Origin: Streptomyces sp. A012304 | GTDB lineage: Bacteria; Actinomycetota; Actinomycetes; Streptomycetales; Streptomycetaceae | Direction of reading: 5' to 3' | DNA: 64,000 nt | Assembly: GCF_026008495.1 (NCBI RefSeq) | Contig: NZ_BQUN01000203.1 | Location: 38,808-102,807 of the forward strand | In this document: positions 25,225-34,700 of the stretch, one piece after another | Layout of the letters: the number at the start of each line of letters is the position of its first letter | How positions within the stretch are numbered: the first letter of the stretch is position 1 | Position numbers and translations under genes: made by a program | The notes under the pieces: model-generated | Told to the model about the DNA's origin: nothing | What the model saw: the letters and a program-made list of their open reading frames with translations, nothing else | The model's database searches: none

Positions 25225-26451
25225 ATGAGCCTCACCGGGACTCCGTTCCTCTCCACCTTGATCGCGCTGTCCGTCGTCGCCCTCGCCCTGCCGCTGCTGC
25301 TGTGGTCGCGGCTGCGGGGACCCCGGATCGCGCGGGCCGTGGCCCGGGTGCTGATGCTGCTGTTCGCCCAGGGCACCGCCGTCGCCCTGGTGTTCGTGCT
25401 GGTCAACAACTCCAACAACCTGTACGACACCTGGGACGACCTCCTCGGTACCGGCAACCATGTGCAGCAGGCCGCCGACCTGGGCGCCGACGGCACCGGC
25501 GGGATAGCCCTGGAGCGGCTGCCCAAGGTCCGGCAGACGTTCAGCCAGGCCGAGGGGCCGGGCATGCACGCGGCCGGCGGGGTGCGCGTCACCCAGGTCA
25601 AGGGCCGTGTCTCCGGTGTGAACGCCGAGGTCTACGTCTGGCTGCCGCCGCAGTACGACGAACCGGCCTACCGCAAACACGCCTTCCCCGTGGTGGAGCT
25701 GCTGCCGGGCTACCCGGGCTCGGCCAAGTCGTGGTTCGGGACGCTGCGGGTGCACGAGCAGCTGCTGCCGCTGATGCGGGAGGGCAAGGTCGCGCCGTTC
25801 ATCCTGGTCGCGCCGCGCACCACGCTGCTGCCCGGGGTGGACACCGGCTGCGCCAACGTCCCGGGCGCCGTCAACGCCGACTCCTGGCTGAGCCTGGACG
25901 TGCCGAAGATGGTCACGGACAACTTCCGGGCCCAGCCCGCGCCCAAGGGCTGGGCGGTCGCCGGGTACTCGGCCGGGGCGCACTGCGCGGCCAAGCTGGC
26001 CGTCGCCCACCCCGACCGCTACCGGGCCGCGGTGAGCCTGTCCGGCTACAACGACCCGATCATCGAGCGCAACTCGCTGGCCGCCCAGGACCCCGCCCTG
26101 CGCCGCGCCAACAACCCCTACCTGCTGCTGCGCCGCGCGGCCACCCCGCCGCCCGTGGCCCTCTACCTCTCCGGCCAGCCCGGCGACGGCTACGAGGCCG
26201 GGCTCGCCCTCCAGCGGGAGGCGAAGGCGCCGACCACCGTGCACGTCGTCTACATCCCGAAGGGCGCGGGCGGCCACACCATGGCCCTGTGGAAACCCCA
26301 GGTGGTGCCCGTCTTCCGCTGGCTGACCACCCAGCTCGGCCAGCGGCCGCTCGCGGGCGCTACTCCTCCCGCACCGTCGAGCGACGGTTCCACGCGCGCG
26401 GCGCTCGCCAGTGAAACCGCATCGCGAGGAGACGCAGCGCGAAGGCGGTGA
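25225..26451 (+). CDS. Membrane-anchored esterase of the mycolyltransferase/esterase D group
   Basis: This 408-residue protein has two N-terminal membrane helices (about 8-28 and 40-62), then an alpha/beta hydrolase domain of the PF00756 type. It shows AEVYVWLPPQYDEPAYRKHAFP, the oxyanion strand VVELLPGYPGS, the nucleophile elbow AVAGYSAGAHCAAKLA, and the catalytic His late in KGAGGHTMALW. The substrate is unknown; related proteins act on esters or transfer acyl groups at the cell surface. ATG 25225 follows AGGG closely. The last 92 bases overlap the 3' end of the convergent channel gene, so the Ser/Arg-rich C-terminus is partly antisense to coding sequence. Confidence 0.85.
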   Translation: MSLTGTPFLSTLIALSVVALALPLLLWSRLRGPRIARAVARVLMLLFAQGTAVALVFVLVNNSNNLYDTWDDLLGTGNHVQQAADLGADGTGGIALERLPKVRQTFSQAEGPGMHAAGGVRVTQVKGRVSGVNAEVYVWLPPQYDEPAYRKHAFPVVELLPGYPGSAKSWFGTLRVHEQLLPLMREGKVAPFILVAPRTTLLPGVDTGCANVPGAVNADSWLSLDVPKMVTDNFRAQPAPKGWAVAGYSAGAHCAAKLAVAHPDRYRAAVSLSGYNDPIIERNSLAAQDPALRRANNPYLLLRRAATPPPVALYLSGQPGDGYEAGLALQREAKAPTTVHVVYIPKGAGGHTMALWKPQVVPVFRWLTTQLGQRPLAGATPPAPSSDGSTRAALASETASRGDAARRR

Positions 26452-27016
26452 CCGCGGCCGCCCCGCTGGCCAGCGGGGTCAGGGCGTCGAAGCGGATGCA
26501 CAGCGCCACCAGCGTGGCGCCGACGATCGCCGGGACCGCGTACAGGTCGCGGTCCCAGCGCAGCAGTGAGGGCACCTCGTTGGCGAGGACGTCCCGCAGC
26601 ACACCGCCGCCGACGGCGGTGGCCAGGCCCAGGGCGGCCGAGGCGGTGAGGCCCAGGCCGTGGTCGTAGGCCTTGGTCGTGCCCGTGACGCAGAACAGGC
26701 CGAGGCCGGCCGCGTCGAAGACGTTCACCCCCGTCTGGATCCGCTCCACCTGCGGGTGGAGGAAGACGACGAGCAGGGCGGCCAGCAGCGGGGTGAGGAA
26801 GTACCCCAGATCCGTGAAGGCCGCGGGCGGCACCGCCCCGATGATCACATCACGGAAGATGCCCCCGCCCAGTGCGGTGACCTCGGCGAGCACGGCGATG
26901 CCGAAGACGTCGAAGTTCTTGCGGACGGCCAGCAGCGCGCCGGAGATGGCGAACACGAAGATGCCGATCAGGTCGAGCGTGTGCTGGACGGAAGGGCTGA
27001 AGATTTGCTGGAGCAC
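26360..27016 (-). CDS. TRIC/UPF0126 family membrane protein
   Basis: This 218-residue protein is a repeat of two three-helix units, as in bacterial TRIC potassium-type channels (formerly UPF0126). The paired glycine-rich motifs are ALGGGIFRDVIIG (first half) and AVGGGVLRDVLANEVP (second half). Helices include LDLIGIFVFAISGALLAVRK and VNVFDAAGLGLFCVTGTTKA. I chose GTG 27016 (LQQIFSPSVQHTLDLIG) with GGTGAG upstream over the GTG at 27037. It reads away from the ABC transporter operon terminator and overlaps the convergent esterase gene by 92 bases. Confidence 0.92.
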   Translation of the reverse strand: MLQQIFSPSVQHTLDLIGIFVFAISGALLAVRKNFDVFGIAVLAEVTALGGGIFRDVIIGAVPPAAFTDLGYFLTPLLAALLVVFLHPQVERIQTGVNVFDAAGLGLFCVTGTTKAYDHGLGLTASAALGLATAVGGGVLRDVLANEVPSLLRWDRDLYAVPAIVGATLVALCIRFDALTPLASGAAAVTAFALRLLAMRFHWRAPRAWNRRSTVREE

Positions 27017-27040
27017 CCTCTTATTCTCACCCAGCACGAA

Positions 27041-27069
27041 GCCCCCGCCTTACATTGCAAGGCGGGGGC
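27041..27069 (-). terminator. Terminator of the oligopeptide transporter operon
   Basis: A perfect 11-base stem (27041-27051 with 27059-27069, GCCCCCGCCTT) with a 7-base loop begins 12 bases after the stop of the last ABC transporter gene. It also separates that operon from the TRIC gene. Confidence 0.85.
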
Positions 27070-27080
27070 CTGGGATCTGC

Positions 27081-28334
27081 TTACTTCTCCTTGGAGGGCG
27101 TCTCCTCGGAGGGCGTCTCCTCGGAGGGCATCTCCTCGGAGGGCATCTCCTCGGAGGCACCGGTCTGGCCGGTCTCCTCCGTCAGGGACGCCACCGCCGC
27201 CGACGTCTCCGCCGACTCCGCGAGCACCTCGTCGGCCACCAGCTCCGCCGCCTCCTTCGCGGCGGTCAGCAGGACGGTGTCCTGCGGGGCCTGGTCCTCG
27301 AAGTTCTCCGGGTGGTGGCAGGCGACCTGCTGACCCGGCTTCAGCTCGACCAGCTTCGGCTCGGTGGTCTTGCAGATCTCCGTCGCCTTCCAGCACCTGG
27401 TGTGGAAGCGGCAGCCGCTCGGCGGGGAGATCGGCGAGGGCACGTCGCCCTTGAGCAGGATCCGCTCGCTCTTGGCGTTCCTGCGCTTCGGGTCCGGGAT
27501 CGGCACCGCCGACATCAGCGCCTTGGTGTACGGGTGCATCGGCGTCTTGTAGAGCAGGTCACGGTCGGCCAGCTCGACGATCTTGCCGAGGTACATCACC
27601 GCGATCCGGTCCGACACGTGCCGGACGACCGAGAGGTCGTGCGCGATGATCACATAGGTCAGGCCGAGCTCCTCCTGGAGGTCGTCCAGCAGGTTCACCA
27701 CCTGCGCCTGGATCGACACGTCCAGCGCGGACACCGGCTCGTCCGCCACGACCAGCTTCGGGTTGAGCGCGAGCGCGCGGGCGATGCCGATGCGCTGGCG
27801 CTGACCGCCGGAGAACTCGTGCGGATAGCGGTTGTAGTGCTCGGGGTTGAGACCCACGACCGACAGCAGCCGCTGCACTTCCTTCTTGATGCCGCCCTCG
27901 GGCGTGACGCCCTGGAGCTTGAAGGGGGCGCCGATGATCGTGCCGATGGTGTGACGCGGGTTCAGCGAGGAGTAAGGGTCCTGGAAGATCATCTGCACAT
28001 CGCGGCGGAGCGGACGCATCCCGCCCACGCCGAGGTGCGTGATGTCCTTGCCCTCGAACTCGATCTTGCCGCCGGTCGGTTCCAGCAGCCGGGTGATCAG
28101 CCGGCCCATCGTGGACTTGCCGCAGCCGGACTCCCCCACCACGCCGAGCGTCTCACCGGCGCGGACCTCGAAGTCCAGGCCGTCGACCGCGTGCACCGCG
28201 CCGACCTGCCGCTGGAGCAGGCCCTTCTTGATCGGGAAGTGCTTCTGCAGGCCGCTGACCTTCAGCAGCACCTCGCCGTCGGCACGGCCGCCCTTGCCCT
28301 GCGCGGGAATCGTCACCGCTTTCTCGTCACTCAC
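27081..28334 (-). CDS. Oligopeptide ABC transporter ATP-binding protein (DppF/OppF)
   Basis: This 417-residue ATPase has Walker A GESGCGKST, signature SGGQRQRIGIARAL, Walker B KLVVADEPVSALDVS and the switch His in IIAHDLSVVRHV. The oligopeptide-type C-terminus CRFHTRCWKATEICK contains conserved cysteines seen in Opp/Dpp ATPases. It energises peptide import with the DppD-like partner. GTG 28334 overlaps the upstream gene by 4 bases (GTGA). After the usual end of the family the chain continues about 80 residues into a disordered acidic tail. It ends in tandem P-S-E-E-(M/T) repeats encoded by a 15-bp DNA repeat. Confidence 0.95.
   Translation of the reverse strand: MSDEKAVTIPAQGKGGRADGEVLLKVSGLQKHFPIKKGLLQRQVGAVHAVDGLDFEVRAGETLGVVGESGCGKSTMGRLITRLLEPTGGKIEFEGKDITHLGVGGMRPLRRDVQMIFQDPYSSLNPRHTIGTIIGAPFKLQGVTPEGGIKKEVQRLLSVVGLNPEHYNRYPHEFSGGQRQRIGIARALALNPKLVVADEPVSALDVSIQAQVVNLLDDLQEELGLTYVIIAHDLSVVRHVSDRIAVMYLGKIVELADRDLLYKTPMHPYTKALMSAVPIPDPKRRNAKSERILLKGDVPSPISPPSGCRFHTRCWKATEICKTTEPKLVELKPGQQVACHHPENFEDQAPQDTVLLTAAKEAAELVADEVLAESAETSAAVASLTEETGQTGASEEMPSEEMPSEETPSEETPSKEK
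27093..27158. repeat. 15-bp tandem repeat inside the ATPase gene
   Basis: Four full units of GGAGGGC(G/A)TCTCCTC (27093-27152) and a 6-base partial unit encode the PSEE(M/T) repeats at the C-terminus of the last ABC ATPase. The unit is five codons, so copy number can change without a frameshift. Confidence 0.95.
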
Positions 28335-29424
28335 AGCTTCGGCGCAATCTCTTCGGTCCAGATACGCTCCCGCTGCTCCGTGCTCAGGTGGCAGGCGGCC
28401 CAGTGCCGGCTGCCGACCTCGGCCAGCTCGGGGCGGACCGTGCGGGTGACGTCGTCCTTGGGGAGGTCCGCGTACGGGCAGCGCGGGTTGAAGGCGCAGC
28501 CGGACGGGAGGTTGATCAGCGAGGGCGGGGAGCCCTTCACCGGGATCAGGCGCTCCTGCTGCTCGCGGTCCAGGCGCGGCATCGAGCCGAGCAGGCCCCA
28601 GGTGTAGGGGTGGCGGGGCTCGTAGAACACCTTCTCCGCCGGACCGCGCTCCACGCAGCGGCCGCCGTACATCACCAGGATGTCGTCGGCGAGTTCGGCG
28701 ACGACACCCAGGTCGTGGGTGATGACGATGACCGCGGAGCCGAACTCCTTCTGCAGGTCGCGGATCAGGTCGAGGATCTGCGCCTGGACCGTCACGTCGA
28801 GGGCGGTCGTCGGCTCGTCCGCGATCAGCAGCTCGGGGTTGTTGACCAGCGACATCGCGATCATCGCGCGCTGGCGCATACCGCCGGAGAACTCGTGCGG
28901 GTAGTTGTCGACGCGCTTGTCCGGCTGCGGGATGCCGACCCGGTCGAGCATCTCGACCGCGCGCCGCTTGGCGGTCTTCTTGTCGACGTCGTGGTGGATC
29001 CGGTACGCCTCCACGATCTGCTGGCCGATCGTGTAGTACGGGTGCAGCGCCGACAGCGGGTCCTGGAAGATCATCGCCATCTGACGGCCGCGCAGCTTGC
29101 GCACATGGTCCGGGTCGGCGGACAGCAGCTCGGTGCCGTCCAGCCAGATCTCGCCGGAGATCTGGGCCTTGCGCTTGCCGTACTGGCCGGCGGTGTGCAG
29201 GCCCATGATGCCGAGCGAGGTCACCGACTTGCCGGAGCCGGACTCGCCCACGATGCCGAGGGTCTTGCCCTTCTCCAGCTGGAAGCTGAGCCCGTCGACG
29301 GACTTGACCAGGCCGTCGTCGGTCGGGAAGTGCACCTTCAGGTCGCGCACTTCCAGGAAGGCGGTCGGCGCGGGCGAGGTGCCCGTGGGCTCACCCACGG
29401 CGGCTCCCGTCTTGCTGAGTTCGG

Positions 29425-29428
<4 letters not shown>
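28331..29428 (-). CDS. Oligopeptide ABC transporter ATP-binding protein (DppD/OppD)
   Basis: This 365-residue ATPase carries Walker A GESGSGKSVT, signature SGGMRQRAMIAMSL, Walker B LLIADEPTTALDVT and VITHDLGVVAELAD. The peptide-transporter C-terminal motif is INLPSGCAFNPRCPYADL, with two conserved Cys. It forms a heterodimer with the DppF-like ATPase encoded next. ATG 29428 overlaps the permease stop by 4 bases (ATGA) and its own stop overlaps the next start by 4 bases. The three genes are therefore translated as a coupled set. Confidence 0.95.
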
Positions 29429-30423
<995 letters not shown>

Positions 30424-30446
30424 AGCTCTCGGCCCGCTGCGGACCA

Positions 30447-30507
30447 CGGGCCACCTACGGTCTCCCCCACTGTCTTATGGACGTGGGAGGTACCCCCAGG
30501 TGGCCCG
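30447..30507 (-). terminator. Large intra-operon hairpin after the binding-protein gene
   Basis: CGGGCCACCT (30447-30456) pairs with AGGTGGCCCG (30498-30507). Inside, CTCCC-CAC near 30462-30470 pairs with GTGGGAG (30483-30489) with one bulge. It sits 60 bases after the binding-protein stop and before the permease start. Such structures usually protect the binding-protein mRNA or partly terminate, giving more binding protein than membrane subunits. Confidence 0.7.
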
Positions 30508-30566
30508 CGGTCACGCCGCGCCGGCCTTCACCTGCCTTTCGTGCCGTACGGCGGGTGTACCGGTTG

Positions 30567-32363
30567 TCAGCTGGTGGACTTCAGACCGAGGTTGACGAAG
30601 TCGTACATGCCGCTGTAGCCGTCGGACGTGTAGACGTTCGCCAGGCGGCTGGAGCGCCAGTTGAGGAACCGCTCGAAGACGAAGGGCAGGTAGTACGCGC
30701 CCTCCATCACCTTGTGGTTGATCTCCGTGGCGATCTTCGCCTTGCCCGCGTCGTCCAGCGTGTTGACGTAGTTGTCGAACAGACCGTCGATCGTCTTGTC
30801 GTTGATCAGGGCGTAGTTGTTGTTGCCGCTCTCGAGGATGTACTTGCTGTTCCACAGCGGCAGGCCGTAGCCCTGGACGGACGGGAAGTCCGCGCCCCAG
30901 CCCATGATGATGATGCCGTAGCCCTTCTTCTTCACGTTGGAGGGGCTACCGATGATGCTGGAGGTCTGCGAGCCGTCGTACTGGTCGATCTCGGCGGTGA
31001 TGCCGATCTTCTTCAGCGACGCCTGCAGGGACTGGGCCGTGGCCACCTCGGCGGGCTTGTTGTTGCGGACCGCGATGGTGGTCTTGAAGCCGTTCGGCTG
31101 ACCGCAGGCCTTCAGCGCTTCCTTGGCCTTGGCCGCGTTGCCGCTCTTGTTGGCGCCGGCGAGCTCGTACGGGTCGTACTTCTGGCCCTCGGAGCCCGGA
31201 ACCTGCGGCGGGAGCATGTTGGTGCCGATGTCACCACCGGCGACGGGGCCGCCGCGCGCGGTCTGGAGCGAGACGTGGTCGGCGCCGAGGATGACGGCCT
31301 TGCGGCACTCGATGTTGTTGAACGGCGCGACGCTCTGCGGGAAGACCGCGTACCGGATGTAGCCGGAGACCGGGTTGTCCAGGTTGCCCTTGTGCTTCTT
31401 CAGGGCGGTGGTGCGGCCCTGCGGCGACATACCGGTCTGGTTGATGTCCATGTCCAGGTCGCCGTTGATCAGACGCTGGTCCAGCTCGTTGGCGTTGGAG
31501 AAGAACTTGACCGTGATCTTGTCCGGGTAGGCCTTGCGGATCGGGTCCGAGGCCTGGCTCCACTTGTCGTTGCGGACAAGGGTGAGGTCCTTGCCCGGGT
31601 TGTACGACTCGAACTTGTACGGGCCGGAGGAGAACGGCTTCAGGCCGTACTTGGACTTGGTGTCCTTGTCCTGGCGGACCGGCGAGGCCGAGATCAGGCC
31701 CAGCATCTCCTCGAAGTCCGAGTTGGCCTTCGGGAGCTTGAAGACGATGGTCTTGTCGTCCGGGGTCTCGATGGCCTTCAGACCGAGCTTGTCCGCGGAG
31801 GTGTCCTTGTACGGGCCCTTGTAGGCGCCGGTCGGGTCCAGCACCTCCTTGAGGTACGTGGGACCACCGGACAGCACGTCCTGCGCCCACACGCGCTCGA
31901 TGCCGTACTTGATGTCCTTGGAGGTGATCGGCTTGCCGTCCTCCCAGGTGATGCCGTCACGCAGCGTGTACGTGTAGGTCTTGCCGTCGTCGGTGATCTT
32001 GGCGAGACCGGTGGCGAGGTCGGGGGTCAGCTCGGCGCCGGCCTTGCCGGGCTCCGGCTTGTTCGTGACGAGCTGACGGCTGTAGTAGCGGGCGAAGTCC
32101 CACATGAAGCCGTAGTAGCCGCGCGTGGTGTCCCACGAGTCGGCGTCCTGGGCGCCACCGAACTTCAGCTCGCCGCCCTTCTTGACCTGGTCGGCCTGGG
32201 CGATCTTCTGGTTCGCGGCGTCGAACCCGGCGGCGCCGTTCTTCGAACCGCCGTCGCCGTCATCTCCACCGCCGCCGCACGCCGCCGTGGTCAGCAGCGC
32301 CGCGACCACGGCGGCAGCGGCCATGGCCTGCTTGCGCCGCCCTGAGGTGCGTTGGGTAGTCAC
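30567..32363 (-). CDS. Oligopeptide-binding lipoprotein (DppA/OppA, SBP family 5)
   Basis: This 598-residue extracellular lipoprotein captures peptides for the transporter. A lipobox-like LTTAAC ends the signal peptide, putting the lipidated Cys at 29, followed by a Gly/Asp/Ser linker. The family 5 pattern is clear: YTYTLRDGITWEDGKPITSKD, VFKLPKANSDFEEML, GPYKFESYNPGKDLTLVRND and a Trp/Tyr-rich C-terminal lobe. GTG 32363 has GGAGGATCC upstream. Unusually the gene lies between the two permease genes (order permease C, binding protein, permease B, ATPases). Hairpins flank it on both sides. Confidence 0.95.
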   Translation of the reverse strand: MTTQRTSGRRKQAMAAAAVVAALLTTAACGGGGDDGDGGSKNGAAGFDAANQKIAQADQVKKGGELKFGGAQDADSWDTTRGYYGFMWDFARYYSRQLVTNKPEPGKAGAELTPDLATGLAKITDDGKTYTYTLRDGITWEDGKPITSKDIKYGIERVWAQDVLSGGPTYLKEVLDPTGAYKGPYKDTSADKLGLKAIETPDDKTIVFKLPKANSDFEEMLGLISASPVRQDKDTKSKYGLKPFSSGPYKFESYNPGKDLTLVRNDKWSQASDPIRKAYPDKITVKFFSNANELDQRLINGDLDMDINQTGMSPQGRTTALKKHKGNLDNPVSGYIRYAVFPQSVAPFNNIECRKAVILGADHVSLQTARGGPVAGGDIGTNMLPPQVPGSEGQKYDPYELAGANKSGNAAKAKEALKACGQPNGFKTTIAVRNNKPAEVATAQSLQASLKKIGITAEIDQYDGSQTSSIIGSPSNVKKKGYGIIIMGWGADFPSVQGYGLPLWNSKYILESGNNNYALINDKTIDGLFDNYVNTLDDAGKAKIATEINHKVMEGAYYLPFVFERFLNWRSSRLANVYTSDGYSGMYDFVNLGLKSTS

Positions 32364-32394
32364 GATCTCGGATCCTCCGGATTTGATGAGAGAC

Positions 32395-32413
32395 CCCGTG
32401 TGAGAGCCACGGG
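32395..32413 (-). terminator. Small hairpin between permease C and binding-protein genes
   Basis: CCCGTG (32395-32400) pairs with CACGGG (32408-32413) around a 7-base loop, 20 bases after the stop of the first permease gene and 32 bases before the binding-protein start. It may be an attenuator or mRNA-processing structure within the operon. Confidence 0.45.
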
Positions 32414-32432
32414 AGGCTTGGGGTACGGCAGT

Positions 32433-33440
32433 TCAGCGGGAGCCCTTCGGGTCCAGCGCGTCACGCACGCCGTCGCCGAAGAGGTTGAAGGCAAGAACGG
32501 TGATGAAGATCGCCACGCCCGGGACCACCATGTACATGGGGTCCGAGTCGTAGTAATCGAGCGCGCTCGAAAGCATCTGCCCCCAGGAGGCCGTGGGCGG
32601 CTTGACGCCCACGCCCAGGAAGCTGAGTGCCGCCTCGGTGAGGATGTTGGTGGGGATCATCATCGTCGTGTACACGATGATCGGGGCGACGAGGTTGGGC
32701 AGCAGCTCCTTGAACAGGATGTACAGCCGTCCCGCGCCCAGCGACCGCGCGGCTTCGACGTACTCGCGCTCACGCAGCGAGAGCGTCTGGCCGCGCACCA
32801 CGCGTCCGATGTAGGGCCAGCCGAAGAAGCCGATGACCAGGATCATCACGAAGACGCGCACACCCGTGCCGGTCAGTCCCAGCATCTCGTTCGGCATGAC
32901 GGAGACCAGCGCGATGATGAACAGCAGCTGCGGGAAGGCCAGCAGACCGTCCATCACCCGGCTGATGAGGGAGTCGACCCAGCCGCCGAAGAAGCCGGCG
33001 AGGATGCCCAGGATGGTGCCGAGCACCACCGCGACCACGGCCGACAGGAAGCCGACCAGCAGCGAGATCCGGGCACCGTAGAGGATGCGGGCGAAGATGT
33101 CGCGGCCGTTGACCGGCTCGACACCCAGCAGGTGCTCGCCGCTGATGCCGCCCAAGGAGCCCGTGGGCGTGCCGAAGAGCGGGTCGATCAGGTCCTCGTG
33201 GTACTCGTTCGGGTCCTGCCCGACCAGGCCGGTGATCACCGGCGCGAACAGGGCGATCAGGATGAGGACGAGCACCACGACGCCGCCCGTCAGGGCGAGC
33301 TTGTCCCGCTTGAGGCGCTCCCAGGCGATCCGGCCGAGGGAACGACCCTGTACGGCCTTGGCGCCGCTGGTCGCGACCGCCGCTTCCTCGGCCGCGCCCG
33401 GGGCCGCTTCCGCGGTCGGCTCGTGCAATGGTGCCGTCAT
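32433..33440 (-). CDS. Oligopeptide ABC transporter permease (DppC/OppC)
   Basis: This 335-residue permease is the DppC type. It has a long polar N-terminus (TAPLHEPTAEAAPGAAEEA), the OppC N-terminal helix GGVVVLVLILIALFAPVI, and the motif HLLGVEPVNGRDIFARILYGARISL. The EAA loop is YVEAARSLGAGRLYILFKELLPN. The conserved ending LAFNLFGDGVRDALDPKGSR completes it. ATG 33440 has GAGGGG upstream. It is the first gene of the five-gene operon; the promoter should be in the gap 33441-33764. Confidence 0.94.
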   Translation of the reverse strand: MTAPLHEPTAEAAPGAAEEAAVATSGAKAVQGRSLGRIAWERLKRDKLALTGGVVVLVLILIALFAPVITGLVGQDPNEYHEDLIDPLFGTPTGSLGGISGEHLLGVEPVNGRDIFARILYGARISLLVGFLSAVVAVVLGTILGILAGFFGGWVDSLISRVMDGLLAFPQLLFIIALVSVMPNEMLGLTGTGVRVFVMILVIGFFGWPYIGRVVRGQTLSLREREYVEAARSLGAGRLYILFKELLPNLVAPIIVYTTMMIPTNILTEAALSFLGVGVKPPTASWGQMLSSALDYYDSDPMYMVVPGVAIFITVLAFNLFGDGVRDALDPKGSR

Positions 33441-33764
33441 CTGGCAGGGACCCCTCTCAACCGGCGGTAGCCGGCCCGCGCTTGCCGCTGTAGCGGCGTG
33501 GTCAGTCCGTCGTACACAGGGGCGAAGCACCCCTGGTGCGGGAGTCTTCAACGCTTTGGCGATCTGTAGCCAGACTTGGCAGTGAAAGGATGCGTAAACG
33601 TGATGAGGTCAGTGGGGTTCCGTTATCCGGACGGCGGGTAACGGCCGCCGGACGGCGACTTATTCGGGCATTTCGCCAGATAACCTGACCAACTACTGCT
33701 CTCTACGCGCGGAGAACCCCACTGCCGTCGGGAGGTGTTGAGGGGCACGCCGGGGCGGCGGTGG
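33441..33764. other. 324-bp gene-free gap upstream of the ABC transporter operon
   Basis: No frame here looks like a gene. The gap must hold the operon promoter (minus strand). A dyad CCGTTA (33620-33625) / TAACGG (33639-33644) encloses one of two direct CCGGACGG copies (33628 and about 33648) and could be an operator. I could not assign -35 and -10 boxes with confidence. Confidence 0.5.
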
Positions 33765-34562
33765 TCAGTAGCGGCCGGCGGGCGGGTAGCCGTAGCCCGC
33801 GGCGGGTGCCTGGGCGGGGGCGGCGGGGGCGTGCGCCTCGCGGTCGTAGAAGGGGCGGGCGTGGGCGCGCATCCACATCACGACCGGGTCGTAGTCGTCG
33901 GTCATGGCGACCGTCGACACCGGCAGGCCGTCCGGTACCGCGCCGATCGACTGCTGCATCATCGCCCGTACGGCGTCCACGGCCGGCGGGGAGGTGTCGT
34001 ACACGTCGAGCCCGATGGCGAGGTAGGGCGCGCCGAGTGCGGGCTGCACCCAGGCGCGGCGCAGGGAGCGCAGGGCGGGGGTGCGGTGGGCGTTCTGCGC
34101 GAGGAGGGCGTAGAACTGCGGGATCTCGATGGCCGGTTCGGACAGCCGCAGCGGGCCGGCCGGCTGCCGCTCCAGACCGGTGGCGATCCGGCGCAGGTCC
34201 AGCCAGGGGATGCCGACGCCGCCGCCCGGGGCGTGCGGGTTCAGCCAGAGGCCGTAGCGGCCCGGGTACAGCGTGCGCGCCGCGTCCAGGCCGTCGACCA
34301 CCTCGTACGAGCGGTTCCAGCCGCTGGCCGAGAGCTCCTGGGCGGAGGTGACGCAGGGGGCGTAGCCGTGGCCCTCGACCTCCATGGCGCCGTACTGGGC
34401 GTCGGGGGAGCCGGCCTGGCCCTGCCACAGCAGCATCCACACCTGGCCGCCGGAGGGGGTGGCGAGCGCGCGCAGCAGCGCCTCGTAGGCGTCGTAACGC
34501 CCGGGCGTGACCTGGCGCAGCATGTGCTCGACCTGCCCGGCCGCGATGCCGCTGGCGCTCAC
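33765..34562 (-). CDS. SseB-like protein, copy 1
   Basis: This 265-residue protein looks like the family annotated as enhanced serine sensitivity protein SseB, including its C-terminal domain (ALRSLRRAWVQPALGAPYLAIGL near 170-195). The N-terminal part contains QVEHMLRQVTPGRYDAYEALLRAL and YGLWLNPHAPGGGVGIPWLDL. The Ala/Pro/Tyr-rich tail from about 240 is disordered. GTG 34562 has AAGGGG upstream. The name comes from an E. coli serine-sensitivity phenotype; the biochemical role is unknown. A second, diverged copy lies immediately upstream on the same strand, and a glycine/serine operon begins 2.4 kb away. That link is suggestive only. Confidence 0.7.
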   Translation of the reverse strand: MSASGIAAGQVEHMLRQVTPGRYDAYEALLRALATPSGGQVWMLLWQGQAGSPDAQYGAMEVEGHGYAPCVTSAQELSASGWNRSYEVVDGLDAARTLYPGRYGLWLNPHAPGGGVGIPWLDLRRIATGLERQPAGPLRLSEPAIEIPQFYALLAQNAHRTPALRSLRRAWVQPALGAPYLAIGLDVYDTSPPAVDAVRAMMQQSIGAVPDGLPVSTVAMTDDYDPVVMWMRAHARPFYDREAHAPAAPAQAPAAGYGYPPAGRY

Positions 34563-34617
34563 CTGTACCGCCCCTTCGATTCGTTTGCCCCGCGTGTGCA
34601 CACCAGCTTAGGTGGCT

Positions 34618-34666
34618 CCGCCGACAACGGGCGCCCACCGAGGGGTGGCTTGTTCGTTGTCGGCGG
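34618..34666 (-). terminator. Nested hairpin between the two SseB-like genes
   Basis: CCGCCGACAACG (34618-34629) pairs perfectly with CGTTGTCGGCGG (34655-34666). Inside, CCCACC pairs with GGTGG. It starts 34 bases after the stop of copy 2, so the second copy probably has its own transcript end. Confidence 0.8.
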
Positions 34667-34700
34667 GGGTTGGCGGCGGTTGGCCGCTCACTGGGAGTTT

